From CAZTME01 sp964614795 (GTDB lineage: Bacteria; Patescibacteriota; Microgenomatia; UBA1400; PJMF01), in NCBI GenBank assembly GCA_964614795.1, contig CAZTME010000029.1, positions 1 through 12,505 on the forward strand: a DNA stretch of 12,505 bases, written 5' to 3'. Numbering within the stretch: the stretch's first letter is position 1; each line of letters begins with the position of its first letter. A program made the translations under genes and the position numbers. The notes beneath the pieces were generated by a model. The model was not told the origin of the DNA, did no database searches, and saw only the letters and a program-made list of their open reading frames with translations. Of this stretch, positions 1 to 6,728 are shown piece after piece.

Positions 1-878
1 GCCGGCAATCTGAAGGCTGCCGCGCAAGAATAAGCATCCACACTTTCTAAAATCAGTTTCACCGGCACACCTTTTTTCACTTTAATATATTGAGGAGAAT
101 AGCCATTGCTTGTCACGACAATTTTCACCTCTTGAACACCATTCACTACCGGCGCAACGAATTGATCGCCCGCAGATCCAAAAACACTTGAGTATAATTT
201 TTGCGCGGTGACCGGAAAATCCAAAACCACCGCGACGCCATTTAATCCATACAAACCAATTAAAATTAGGGTTGTAGCGGAAATTATTTTAAACCAATGT
301 TCAAACTTCTTTTGTAAAAAACCAATGCCAAAACCTACGGCGGCCATTAACGGAGTGGTACCCAAAATAAAGCTGGTCATAACCAGCGCACCATTGAATG
401 GACTACCCATCGACATAGCCAAAAGCATCATTCCTTGAGTAACTCCACATGGGACAAGCACGGTCAAAGATCCCAAAATTAATGGCGTAAAATAACCTTG
501 ATCGTTCATTTTTTCCTTAAACTTGTGACGCACCCAACTTGGTGGTTGAAATGAAAAATATCTAAGTAAAGGATGAGAAACAACCAGTTGCACGCCTAAA
601 ATTAGCATTAATAAACTTGCTAAAGTTTGAAAAGTTAAACTCAGCCAATCGGCGATTTGAAATGCCGAGCCGATCAGTCCCAAGAAAAAACCCAAAATGC
701 CATACGCAACGATGCGGCCCAAAAGAAATAAGAGTATTACTTGATATTTTTGCTTCAAGCTGATCTCATTTGATAATCTGGAAATATAAGTCGCTAAAAT
801 TCCACCTTGCAAGGCCATACAACCCAAACCACCAGCAGTTAAACCAATGAGAAAGTAAAGACCGATTTCAGATTGCAT
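1..878 (-). CDS. TauE/SafE (UreH/CcdA-like) membrane protein with C-terminal cupredoxin-like domain, partial
   Basis: The reading frame is open from the ATG at 878 to the left edge (292 codons, no stop), so the C-terminus is missing. Residues 1-220 are strongly hydrophobic, with about six membrane segments. They carry two conserved cysteine motifs of the UreH/DsbD-like branch of this superfamily: GGLGCMALQGG (16-26, C20) and VPCGVTQGM (142-150, C144). From about residue 248 a soluble extracytoplasmic segment begins with beta-strand pattern (VKIVVTSNGYSPQYIKVKKG) and reaches SCAAAF (C285), which resembles a cupredoxin-1 domain and its copper-ligand cysteine. It is the last gene in view of the minus-strand copper cluster, 150 bp after the Cu-ATPase. 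I infer a role in copper or thiol-redox transfer across the membrane. The substrate cannot be read from sequence, and 'sulfite exporter' is only the family label. No Shine-Dalgarno precedes the ATG. The family call is firm; the cupredoxin call is moderately firm because the domain is cut. Confidence 0.85.
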   Translation of the reverse strand, partial: MQSEIGLYFLIGLTAGGLGCMALQGGILATYISRLSNEISLKQKYQVILLFLLGRIVAYGILGFFLGLIGSAFQIADWLSLTFQTLASLLMLILGVQLVVSHPLLRYFSFQPPSWVRHKFKEKMNDQGYFTPLILGSLTVLVPCGVTQGMMLLAMSMGSPFNGALVMTSFILGTTPLMAAVGFGIGFLQKKFEHWFKIISATTLILIGLYGLNGVAVVLDFPVTAQKLYSSVFGSAGDQFVAPVVNGVQEVKIVVTSNGYSPQYIKVKKGVPVKLILESVDAYSCAAAFRLP

Positions 879-897
879 ATTTAATTTAAATTCATGT

Positions 898-970
898 TAT
901 TAAATTAGACTTGTTGCGCAATAACAAAACGATTCATTTGTTCTTATTGGCGCGATAAGTCTATTTAATA
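898..970. repeat. Long imperfect inverted repeat (about 27-bp arms) between the copper ATPase and TauE genes
   Basis: Arm 898-924 pairs with arm 944-970. There are 7 pairs, a bulge at 905, 14 pairs (two of them G.T in the plus-strand reading), a bulge at 949, then 5 more pairs. A short inner CAAA/TTTG stem may continue it around an ACGATTCA loop. Neither side has a T-run, so it is not a classical intrinsic terminator. It lies in the only sizeable gap between the ATPase stop and the TauE start. It could be an mRNA-processing or stability hairpin, an operator-like site, or a small non-autonomous mobile repeat. No obvious target-site duplication flanks it. The pairing is directly visible; the role is unknown. 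Confidence 0.75.
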
Positions 971-1028
971 GTTGATACCGATTGTGCACCTATTTATCGA
1001 GTATTTAACCTGCCTTTCAGTAAATTAG

Positions 1029-3437
1029 TCATCTTGTTGATTTATTATTTTTACTTAATTGCCAGTTTAAGACCATGGTGTTGGCGACCACACTCAAACT
1101 ACTAAAAACCATGGCAATTCCCGCCAATGCGGGATTAAGCAAGATTCCCCAAATTGGATAAAGCAAGCCGGCCGCAATGGGAATCGCCAAAACATTATAA
1201 CCAAAAGCCCAAATCAAGTTTTGACGAATTGTACGCATGGTTTGATTTGCCAGTTGAAAAACTGTTGGCAAATGCTCTATTGAAGAACCCAGCAAGGTAA
1301 TTCCGGCTGTATGCTTGGCAATATCCGTACCAGCTTGAACGGCAATACCGACATCTGCGCCGGCCAAGGCCGGCGCATCATTTATTCCATCACCCACCAT
1401 CGCAACCACCAAATTATTTTCTTGCAACTTTTTTATTTCACGCAACTTCTCTTCTGGTTTTAACTGTGCCATGAATTGTTCGATTCCAGCTTTTTTAGCC
1501 ACTTCAGCCACAATTTTCTCTTGATCACCGGAGAGCAACCAAAGCTGAAAGTTTTTTTTAAGCTTTTCAACCGCAGACAAAGCTATGGGATGAATTACAT
1601 CTTTAAGAGCGAATACCATTTTTAGTTGAGAATTTTCAACAAAAAAAACTAAAGTTGCTATCGGTATTTCAACCTGATCATGAAACTGATGGTAAGATAC
1701 CGCACTTGCTTTTAACAATCTTTCCGAACCGAGTAAATATTTCTGCTTCCCATTCACGGCAGAAATACCTTGGCCGGCAATAATTTTAAAGGAGTTAAAT
1801 TTTATCTTTTCACTTGCATATTGGCGAGAAAAGGTGCTTAAAACTTTAGCCAAAGGATGCTCGCTGCGTTCCTCCAGAGAATCAATCACGTTCCAATACT
1901 TCTGAAATTGATCACTCAACATCACATCTTCCAAAGTAAATTTTCCATCATGCCAAATTTTTTGCCAATCATTTTTTTTATTCAAACACCAAATTGCTTC
2001 AATTTGAGGCTTACCTTTTGTCAAAGTGCCGGTTTTGTCAAAAATTATCGCCTTAACTTGTGAAGTTTTTTCCAACTGCACCGCATCTTTGATTAAAATG
2101 CCTTTTTTGGCCGCTCCACCAATTCCCACCACCAATGCCATTGGCGTTGCCAAGCCCATGGCGCAAGGACAAGCAATAACTAAAACACCAACTAGAGCGC
2201 TAATCGCAACTTGAATAGCCTGAGAAAAATTTAAAACACCCAACAAGCCTAAACTCAACCAAAATATTGCCGAGCCAAATGCGATGATAAGCACCAGCGG
2301 GACGAAAATTGAAGCCAATTTGTCGACAGTTCTTTGCACGGGTGCTTTTGAAGCTTGTGCGTCGGAAACATAGTTAATAATCTGAGCAAGAAACGTATCT
2401 TGACCAATCTTTTTTACTTTAACCAAAATACTGCCATCGCTTACCAAACTACCGGCCACGACCTGTTTGCCAACATTTTTATTGATTGGCAGTGACTCAC
2501 CGGTGATCATGGATTCATCCACGTTGCATTCGCCCTCAATTATTTCTCCATCGGCCGGCACTTTACCTCCGGCTTTAACAAGAACAACGTCATGATTTCT
2601 TAAAGCTGATAATTCGATTGTTTCAAACTCATTTCTCGAGTTCAACCTTTCAACTTTTCTGGGGAGCAATGAAATTAAGGCATTTAACGCTTGAGAAGAA
2701 TCATGTCTAGCTCGCAGTTCCAGCCATCTGCCCAAACTGACAAAACCAATCACCACCAAAATCACATCAAAGTATAAGTCGGTAGCCAGTCCCCATTGCT
2801 GAATGATGCCGGGAAAGAAAACGACCAAACTACTGTAAACGTAGGCAAAAATACTTCCCAAACCCACCAAAGTATTCATTGAGGCCGGTTTACCTTTAAA
2901 AAAGTAACCAACAGCTTGAAAGTATTTTTTTCCGGCCATCACCAATGTCAAAGTAGCCATCATCCAGAGTAAAAAGCCCAACCAACTCATGGGCAGTGGC
3001 ATATTTGGCCAACCCAACCAGAAACTACCAGCCTCCCAGGTCATCACGATTAATGAAAAAATTATGAAAGGTAAGATAGTGAGTGTTTGTTGTAAAGCCT
3101 CAGTTTTTTCTCGGAATAGCTTTGATGATTGTTCTAATTCATTCTCCAAAATCTGTTCCGATTTCGGCTGAGTGACATTTGTATTAAGCGAGTTTTGAAC
3201 GGATGCATCAAATCGCAAGTCGTAACCCAACTCTTTGGTAATTTCTTTAATTTCTTCAGGATCAAAATTTTCGTTGATTTTTAATTGCGCTAAATTAAGC
3301 GCATAGTTAACATTAATTTCATCTATTCCTTTATTTTGTTTTAGTGCTTTTTCTATTGAATACGCGCAACTGGCACAATGCATGCCTAAAACATCTGCTT
3401 TAAGAATTTGAGTTTGAGGGCTTGTGATTTTTTTCAT
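1029..3437 (-). CDS. copA: Cu(I)-exporting P1B-type ATPase (CopA)
   Basis: ATP-driven export of Cu+ across the cytoplasmic membrane. Numbered from the ATG at 3437 (802 aa), it has one N-terminal HMA domain with GMHCASC (C21, C24), an A-domain TGES at 312-315, the ion-binding CPC at 423-425, and the phosphorylated aspartate in DKTGT at 467. It also has SEHPLA near 525 and GDGINDAP near 682. Copper-specific residues of the last helices are present: YN in WAFGYN (about 747-748), and M and S spaced by four in IAMVFSS (about 776 and 780). These match the CopA (P1B-1) pattern and argue against a Zn/Cd pump. A longer GTG start at 3461 would add eight residues. I prefer the ATG because it gives a normal MKK start, but neither start has a convincing Shine-Dalgarno. 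It follows the DUF305 gene by 121 bp. Length and all catalytic motifs look intact. Confidence 0.96.
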   Translation of the reverse strand: MKKITSPQTQILKADVLGMHCASCAYSIEKALKQNKGIDEINVNYALNLAQLKINENFDPEEIKEITKELGYDLRFDASVQNSLNTNVTQPKSEQILENELEQSSKLFREKTEALQQTLTILPFIIFSLIVMTWEAGSFWLGWPNMPLPMSWLGFLLWMMATLTLVMAGKKYFQAVGYFFKGKPASMNTLVGLGSIFAYVYSSLVVFFPGIIQQWGLATDLYFDVILVVIGFVSLGRWLELRARHDSSQALNALISLLPRKVERLNSRNEFETIELSALRNHDVVLVKAGGKVPADGEIIEGECNVDESMITGESLPINKNVGKQVVAGSLVSDGSILVKVKKIGQDTFLAQIINYVSDAQASKAPVQRTVDKLASIFVPLVLIIAFGSAIFWLSLGLLGVLNFSQAIQVAISALVGVLVIACPCAMGLATPMALVVGIGGAAKKGILIKDAVQLEKTSQVKAIIFDKTGTLTKGKPQIEAIWCLNKKNDWQKIWHDGKFTLEDVMLSDQFQKYWNVIDSLEERSEHPLAKVLSTFSRQYASEKIKFNSFKIIAGQGISAVNGKQKYLLGSERLLKASAVSYHQFHDQVEIPIATLVFFVENSQLKMVFALKDVIHPIALSAVEKLKKNFQLWLLSGDQEKIVAEVAKKAGIEQFMAQLKPEEKLREIKKLQENNLVVAMVGDGINDAPALAGADVGIAVQAGTDIAKHTAGITLLGSSIEHLPTVFQLANQTMRTIRQNLIWAFGYNVLAIPIAAGLLYPIWGILLNPALAGIAMVFSSLSVVANTMVLNWQLSKNNKSTR

Positions 3438-3558
3438 AATGACTTTAATCTGAAAAAACACCTAAATCCCAAGGATAAAGTTGATTGATTTGATTGCTTG
3501 TCGGCAATTTGAATGAGTGAAAAATCAATATTTTTACTTCCGGATATCATATACACAA

Positions 3559-4149
3559 CTATTTAAGTTCATACCAATTTGTTCGCCATTCAATCAATTG
3601 TTCGCGAGATGATTGTAAAAAATTTCTGACTGCATTGGCGTCGTTTAGTACTTCTGTTCTTGAGGATTTGTATAGCACTTCTTCAGCCATTTCAATTCCC
3701 TCTTCGTGATGATTAATTAAGGCGTTTAAAATTCTTAAGTCCACATACTCATCGGAGGCACCAAAATTTGGTGTGGCTGGGTCACTCAAAATTAAATAAT
3801 CCCCAAACCACTGAACTCGCCACTGATCCAATTGATAAATTAGAGAAGGTTCATCCTTCTTGATTTTTTCCGCCAGTGTTTTTAGCTCATCACGTTGAGC
3901 TAAATCTCCAATGTCATTCGCCATCAATAAAGCCGATTGATGATGTTGACGCATGGCTCGCAAATACCTTAAGTCAAGCCAATAGTCTGCAATTCCCAGA
4001 TCTTGATGAGTATTATTATATTTATTTGCTTGATAAGAAGAAGAAAAACCATAACCAATCATGATGCCGAAACTCAAAAATACCAAACAAAGAGAAATAA
4101 TAATTGGAATTAATACTTTAAAATTGAATTGATTTTGATTATTTTTCAT
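3559..4149 (-). CDS. Membrane-anchored DUF305 protein, putative copper-binding
   Basis: 196 aa. Residues 11-33 form one uncleaved membrane anchor (or signal anchor); the rest is predicted to lie outside the membrane. The DUF305 signature appears twice: LRAMRQHHQSALLMA (63-77; H69, H70, M66, M76) and LNALINHHEEGIEMA (141-155; H147, H148, M154). This is an internal duplication of an HH-plus-Met helix, consistent with the ferritin-like four-helix architecture of the family. Some DUF305 members, such as cyanobacterial CopM, bind copper outside the cytoplasm. By that precedent and by position I infer extracytoplasmic copper binding or chaperoning. Its ATG lies inside the end of the repressor gene (11-bp overlap) with no Shine-Dalgarno, so translation is probably coupled. 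Family call strong, copper role inferred. Confidence 0.9.
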   Translation of the reverse strand: MKNNQNQFNFKVLIPIIISLCLVFLSFGIMIGYGFSSSYQANKYNNTHQDLGIADYWLDLRYLRAMRQHHQSALLMANDIGDLAQRDELKTLAEKIKKDEPSLIYQLDQWRVQWFGDYLILSDPATPNFGASDEYVDLRILNALINHHEEGIEMAEEVLYKSSRTEVLNDANAVRNFLQSSREQLIEWRTNWYELK

Positions 4150-4642
4150 AACTTATTTTTTTGATGTATTGTTTTTTACATCCACTACCACAAAAATATT
4201 GTATTTTCCCTTGATGTTTGAAGTGATAATTTGCTAAGGGAATTGAAACTTGCATGCCACAAACCGGATCGTTGGCTAAGGGCAGTATTGAAGCAATGGA
4301 TGTTTTTTGAGAATTTATAAGTTTGATATCCAATTCTCTATTGGTTGAAGTTAGGGTTCTTAAATAAAGTAGAAAAGTGATCAAACGATGATCGGCAATA
4401 TAGTATTTTCTTTCTTTGCCGTTTTTTTCGCTTTTAACCATATTGACTTTTCTTAAAGAAGCCAAATGTTGACTGCAGTTTGCTTGAGTTAAATTGAGCA
4501 TCGACATGATTTGTGAAACCGACATTTTTTGATTATCCAATAAATAAAGTAGTTCCAAGCGTTTGGGATTGGCTAAAACCAACAATAAATTGACATCCTT
4601 TTTGAAAGGTTGCAAAGCAGAATTTAAATCTTTTTGTTTCAT
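4139..4642 (-). CDS. ArsR-family repressor fused to C-terminal YHS metal-binding domain
   Basis: 167 aa. Residues about 10-100 form a winged-helix ArsR domain. LANPKRLELLYLL (about 23-35) is the typical first helices, SVSQIMSMLNLTQANCSQHLASLRK the HTH, and KERKYYI the wing. The classical ArsR metal motif ELCVCDL is absent, but a cysteine (C56) sits in the recognition helix. After a linker of about 20 residues comes a YHS domain: DPVCGM (C128), then YFCGSGCK (C151, C155). YHS/TRASH domains bind soft metals in copper and silver ATPases and in archaeal CopT regulators. I therefore infer a cytoplasmic sensor that binds the palindrome at its own promoter and releases it on metal binding. It heads the gene series DUF305, CopA, TauE-cupredoxin, so copper is the likely ligand; silver or another soft metal is possible. 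The -10 box lies about 13 bp upstream, so the leader is only about 7 nt and no Shine-Dalgarno fits. Confidence 0.88.
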   Translation of the reverse strand: MKQKDLNSALQPFKKDVNLLLVLANPKRLELLYLLDNQKMSVSQIMSMLNLTQANCSQHLASLRKVNMVKSEKNGKERKYYIADHRLITFLLYLRTLTSTNRELDIKLINSQKTSIASILPLANDPVCGMQVSIPLANYHFKHQGKIQYFCGSGCKKQYIKKISYEK

Positions 4643-4660
4643 ATTCGATATATCGAATAT
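4641..4660. promoter_or_regulatory. Perfect 20-bp palindromic operator at the repressor gene start
   Basis: ATATTCGATATATCGAATAT is a perfect inverted repeat. It covers five bases of the -10 hexamer, the predicted transcription start and the first two bases of the repressor's start codon. Its AT-rich form with TTCGA/TCGAA half-sites fits known ArsR-family operators. A bound repressor would block RNA polymerase, so autoregulation of the copper cluster is inferred. No second copy was found by eye upstream of CopA or TauE. Confidence 0.8.
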
Positions 4661-4684
4661 ATATTGTTTTTAAATGTTTGTCAA
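4656..4684 (-). promoter_or_regulatory. Sigma70-type promoter of the ArsR-YHS gene
   Basis: On the minus strand the -35 is TTGACA (4684-4679, perfect consensus), the spacer is 17 bp, and the -10 is TATATT (4661-4656). The predicted start is near 4649, about 7 nt before the ATG, so the transcript is nearly leaderless. The -10 lies almost entirely inside the palindrome 4641-4660, which makes repression by occlusion likely. Confidence 0.82.
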
Positions 4685-4830
4685 GTTTTTGTTGAAGATG
4701 ATTTTTGTGTTAATTTGAGAAATTTTTCATGATAATGAACTCTGATATTCTGAAGTAAAAAGGCATAAAATTAATTTTTCGCAAAGCTTGGTAAAATAAT
4801 TTTGATCTATTTTGATAGATATTTACACAC

Positions 4831-4859
4831 TTGCGATCTTTTAAATTATTAGGTAAGAT
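4831..4859 (+). promoter_or_regulatory. Promoter of the DsbA-like gene
   Basis: TTGCGA (4831-4836), a 17-bp spacer and TAAGAT (4854-4859) form a plausible sigma70 promoter, with start predicted near 4866. A TTG at 4859 that would extend the downstream reading frame falls inside this -10 box, which supports the ATG at 4895 as the real start. The 216-bp region 4643-4858 carries this promoter and the divergent repressor promoter and nothing else clear. Confidence 0.6.
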
Positions 4860-4894
4860 TGCGCCCACGTTGTAAGATAGAAAGTGCAATCATT

Positions 4895-5728
4895 ATGCCT
4901 AAAAACCAAAACAAAAAAGATAACGCTCCAATTAGTTACGAACAATCTAATGCCAGAGAAAAAAATGAGAGTGTTTTTTCTGAGCAGTACAATCCTTATA
5001 AATCTGAAACAAAATCAACTTCTTTACCGATAAGCACGGTGATCATTATTTTAGCATTTTTTGTCGGTGGTTTTTTTGTTGGATCTCTTTGGAAAGAAAA
5101 CCAGTTGTTAAGAAGTGGCAATCAAGCCAATGTTTTGGGTGAAACCGAACAAACACCTCCCGAACCGGAAATGAATTTGGAAGCTCTGCCCGCAATTACC
5201 GATGCGGATTATGTCCGAGGCAATGCCAAGGCAAAGGTTATGTTGGTTGAGTACGGCGATTTTGAGTGTCCGTTTTGTGGCAGATTTCATCCAACCACAA
5301 CGCAAATTTTAGATGAGTACAAAGACAAAATCGGTATTGCCTATCGTCATTATCCTCTGGGATTTCATCCCAATGCACAAAAAGCGGCGGAAGCGGCTGA
5401 ATGCGTGGGCAAACAAAAGGGTGATGAAGGCTTCTGGACTTTTGCAGATAGTATTTTCGAAGTTACTCAAAGAGATGGACAACTTTCTGCACAAGCCATC
5501 ACCGACGCCGCTCAATCTACCGGTGTTAACATGAGCGCCTTCCAAAGCTGTTTGGATAGTGGTGAAATGACAACAAAAGTCCAAGAGCAAATGAGCGCCG
5601 GTGCTTTAGCCGGAGTACAAGGCACTCCCGGTACATTCATAGTCGTGGATGGTAAAGCGGTGGACTTCATTAGTGGAGCTTTGCCCTTCGAACAGATTAA
5701 AGCAACATTGGATGGTTATATCAATTAA
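4895..5728 (+). CDS. Membrane-anchored DsbA-family thiol oxidoreductase
   Basis: 277 aa from the ATG at 4895. There is a polar cytoplasmic tail (1-44), one membrane segment (about 45-65), a linker rich in E and P, then a thioredoxin-fold domain of the Thioredoxin_4/DsbA type (about 103-275). The active site is CPFC (C125, C128) in the VEYGDFECPFCGRFHP context. The cis-proline loop is GTPGT (T244, P245), followed by a typical C-terminal half. C170 and C219 may form a second structural disulfide. The protein should act outside the cytoplasmic membrane in disulfide formation or exchange. A DsbB/VKOR partner is not in view. It is divergent from the copper repressor, and the TauE-like protein with paired cysteines is nearby; a functional link between copper and thiol redox is possible but unproven. 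The upstream AGAAAG is only a weak ribosome site. A strong terminator follows 22 bp after the stop. Confidence 0.93.
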   Translation: MPKNQNKKDNAPISYEQSNAREKNESVFSEQYNPYKSETKSTSLPISTVIIILAFFVGGFFVGSLWKENQLLRSGNQANVLGETEQTPPEPEMNLEALPAITDADYVRGNAKAKVMLVEYGDFECPFCGRFHPTTTQILDEYKDKIGIAYRHYPLGFHPNAQKAAEAAECVGKQKGDEGFWTFADSIFEVTQRDGQLSAQAITDAAQSTGVNMSAFQSCLDSGEMTTKVQEQMSAGALAGVQGTPGTFIVVDGKAVDFISGALPFEQIKATLDGYIN

Positions 5729-5750
5729 ATTATTACTTTAATTAGTTTAC

Positions 5751-5784
5751 AATACTCCACCTTTAAGGGTGGAGTATTTTTTTT
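5751..5784 (+). terminator. Strong intrinsic terminator after the DsbA-like gene
   Basis: An 11-bp perfect stem, AATACTCCACC (5751-5761) with GGTGGAGTATT (5768-5778), has a 6-nt loop and is followed by an uninterrupted T tract (5777-5784). It begins 22 bp after the stop codon of the DsbA-like gene and points the same way. It makes that gene a single-gene transcription unit. Confidence 0.95.
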
Positions 5785-6040
5785 ATCATAAACTTGCAGA
5801 TTATGATGTTAAACTCAATATTTTTATAGTCAAATTTTCGAAATATGCTTAAATTTTCATGATTCAAGCAACGATATTGATTTTTCAATAAGCAATCAAT
5901 ATGTTTTTCATTATTTTGCCACAATTCTTTGTTCTGAAATTATTCAATCTCCTACTATTCCTGCGATGTAATCAATGGTTTTTGAATCTGGAGATCTTGC
6001 AAAATTAAATCGATAATAATTTTTAACCTTGCAGGTAATC

Positions 6041-6069
6041 TTGACACAAAGAATCGGGCAAGTTTATAA
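6041..6069 (+). promoter_or_regulatory. Probable promoter of the DUF308 gene
   Basis: TTGACA (6041-6046), a 17-bp spacer and TTATAA (6064-6069) match sigma70 well; TATAAC at 6065-6070 with an 18-bp spacer is an alternative register. This implies a leader of about 60 nt. A second -10-like block, CTATAAGAT (6107-6115), lies closer to the gene but has no good -35. Confidence 0.6.
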
Positions 6070-6123
6070 CTCAGAGAATTTCAGTCTTTTCAAACCAAAC
6101 TTGATACTATAAGATACAGTCAC

Positions 6124-6128
6124 GGAGG
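6124..6128 (+). promoter_or_regulatory. Strong ribosome binding site of the DUF308 gene
   Basis: GGAGG sits 9 bp before the ATG at 6138. It is the best Shine-Dalgarno in the window. It contrasts with the many genes here that have none, and it fixes the start of the DUF308 gene. Confidence 0.85.
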
Positions 6129-6137
6129 AATATTGTT

Positions 6138-6716
6138 ATGCAAATTACTAAACAAGAGTTATCCAGATCTGTGGACGTACTTTTTAACATTTACTTGGCT
6201 ATGGCCATGATAACTTTAATATTTGGTTTGGTCTTAGTGTTTTGGCCAAATTTAACTATCGCAGCCACCCTTTTAATGATTTCACTATTTACCGGAGCTT
6301 GGGGAACATTTTTATTTGCCGACGCTTGGCAAAGCAAAGGCAGAGGAGAATCATGGATTTGGCAAACAATTGGCGGCCTACTTTCCTTTGGAGTCATGAT
6401 TTTTATTTTTCTGCAACCGGCTTCAGCTGTCATTACCACAACCCTGATTATTGGAGCGTGGTTTTTCTTCACCGGAATTATCAAAATACTCGATTCGGTA
6501 ATTAATAAACATCTTGTTCAATCATTGTTTTTATCAATTTTATCCGGGGCTGTTTTAATTATTATTGGCTTGTTTTTCTTTCGCCATCCCGAATCGGCTT
6601 TAGCAACTTTTATTAGCGTTTTGGGATTTTTTCAATTAATTGCAGCCGTCATTATGTTTTTGCAGGCTTTTGCTGTGAAAAAAGAGGTTGAAAAAGAACT
6701 ACTCCTGAAGGATTGA
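6138..6716 (+). CDS. DUF308/HdeD-like six-TM membrane protein
   Basis: 192 aa and almost wholly hydrophobic. Membrane segments fall at about 15-36, 41-61, 75-93, 97-118, 128-148 and 155-177, with a basic and acidic tail (KKEVEKELLLKD) at the C-terminus. The repeated pattern of glycine-containing helix pairs separated by short P-containing turns (FWPNLT, FLQPAS, FRHPES) is that of DUF308, the HdeD family. E. coli HdeD is linked to acid resistance, but the molecular activity of the family is unknown and no specific role should be assumed here. It has its own promoter and a good GGAGG. The next gene starts 74 bp later with a separate candidate promoter. Length and topology are complete for the family. 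Confidence 0.85.
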   Translation: MQITKQELSRSVDVLFNIYLAMAMITLIFGLVLVFWPNLTIAATLLMISLFTGAWGTFLFADAWQSKGRGESWIWQTIGGLLSFGVMIFIFLQPASAVITTTLIIGAWFFFTGIIKILDSVINKHLVQSLFLSILSGAVLIIIGLFFFRHPESALATFISVLGFFQLIAAVIMFLQAFAVKKEVEKELLLKD

Positions 6717-6728
6717 AATTTAAACTAT

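Larger units (their letters stand above)
5785..6137. other. Gene-free gap of about 350 bp with short perfect hairpins
   Basis: No convincing gene is visible here. A 7-bp perfect inverted repeat, ATCATAA/TTATGAT (5785-5791, 5801-5807), directly follows the terminator. A 9-bp perfect inverted repeat, ATATTGATT/AATCAATAT (5874-5882, 5894-5902), is followed by GTTTTTC and could act as a weak second terminator. AAATTTTC occurs twice (about 5832 and 5851). The right end holds the promoter and ribosome site of the DUF308 gene. On the minus strand a 39-codon open stretch without a start codon ends within the gap; I do not call it a gene. Confidence 0.5.

Noticed and set aside
208..438. Plus-strand reading frame opposite the TauE-like gene
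   Set aside because: It lies wholly inside a well-supported minus-strand gene with clear membrane motifs, has no ribosome site and shows no recognisable domain.
898..970. Reading the long inverted repeat as an intrinsic terminator of copA
   Set aside because: Neither strand has a T-run after the stem, and the stem is much longer than usual terminators.
1857..2214. Plus-strand frames inside the copper ATPase gene
   Set aside because: They are antisense shadows of conserved ATPase coding sequence; the encoded peptides have no family features.
3435..3461. GTG start for the copper ATPase at 3461
   Set aside because: It adds eight residues (MFFQIKVI) before a typical MKK start and has no better ribosome site. 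It cannot be excluded, but the ATG at 3437 is simpler.
5981..6070. Minus-strand 39-codon open stretch ending in a plausible-looking protein tail (SPDSKTIDYIAGIVGD)
   Set aside because: It looks like a possible remnant of an antitoxin-like gene, but it has no start codon, is bounded by an upstream stop and overlaps the plus-strand promoter. A translated search of this gap would be needed to revive it.
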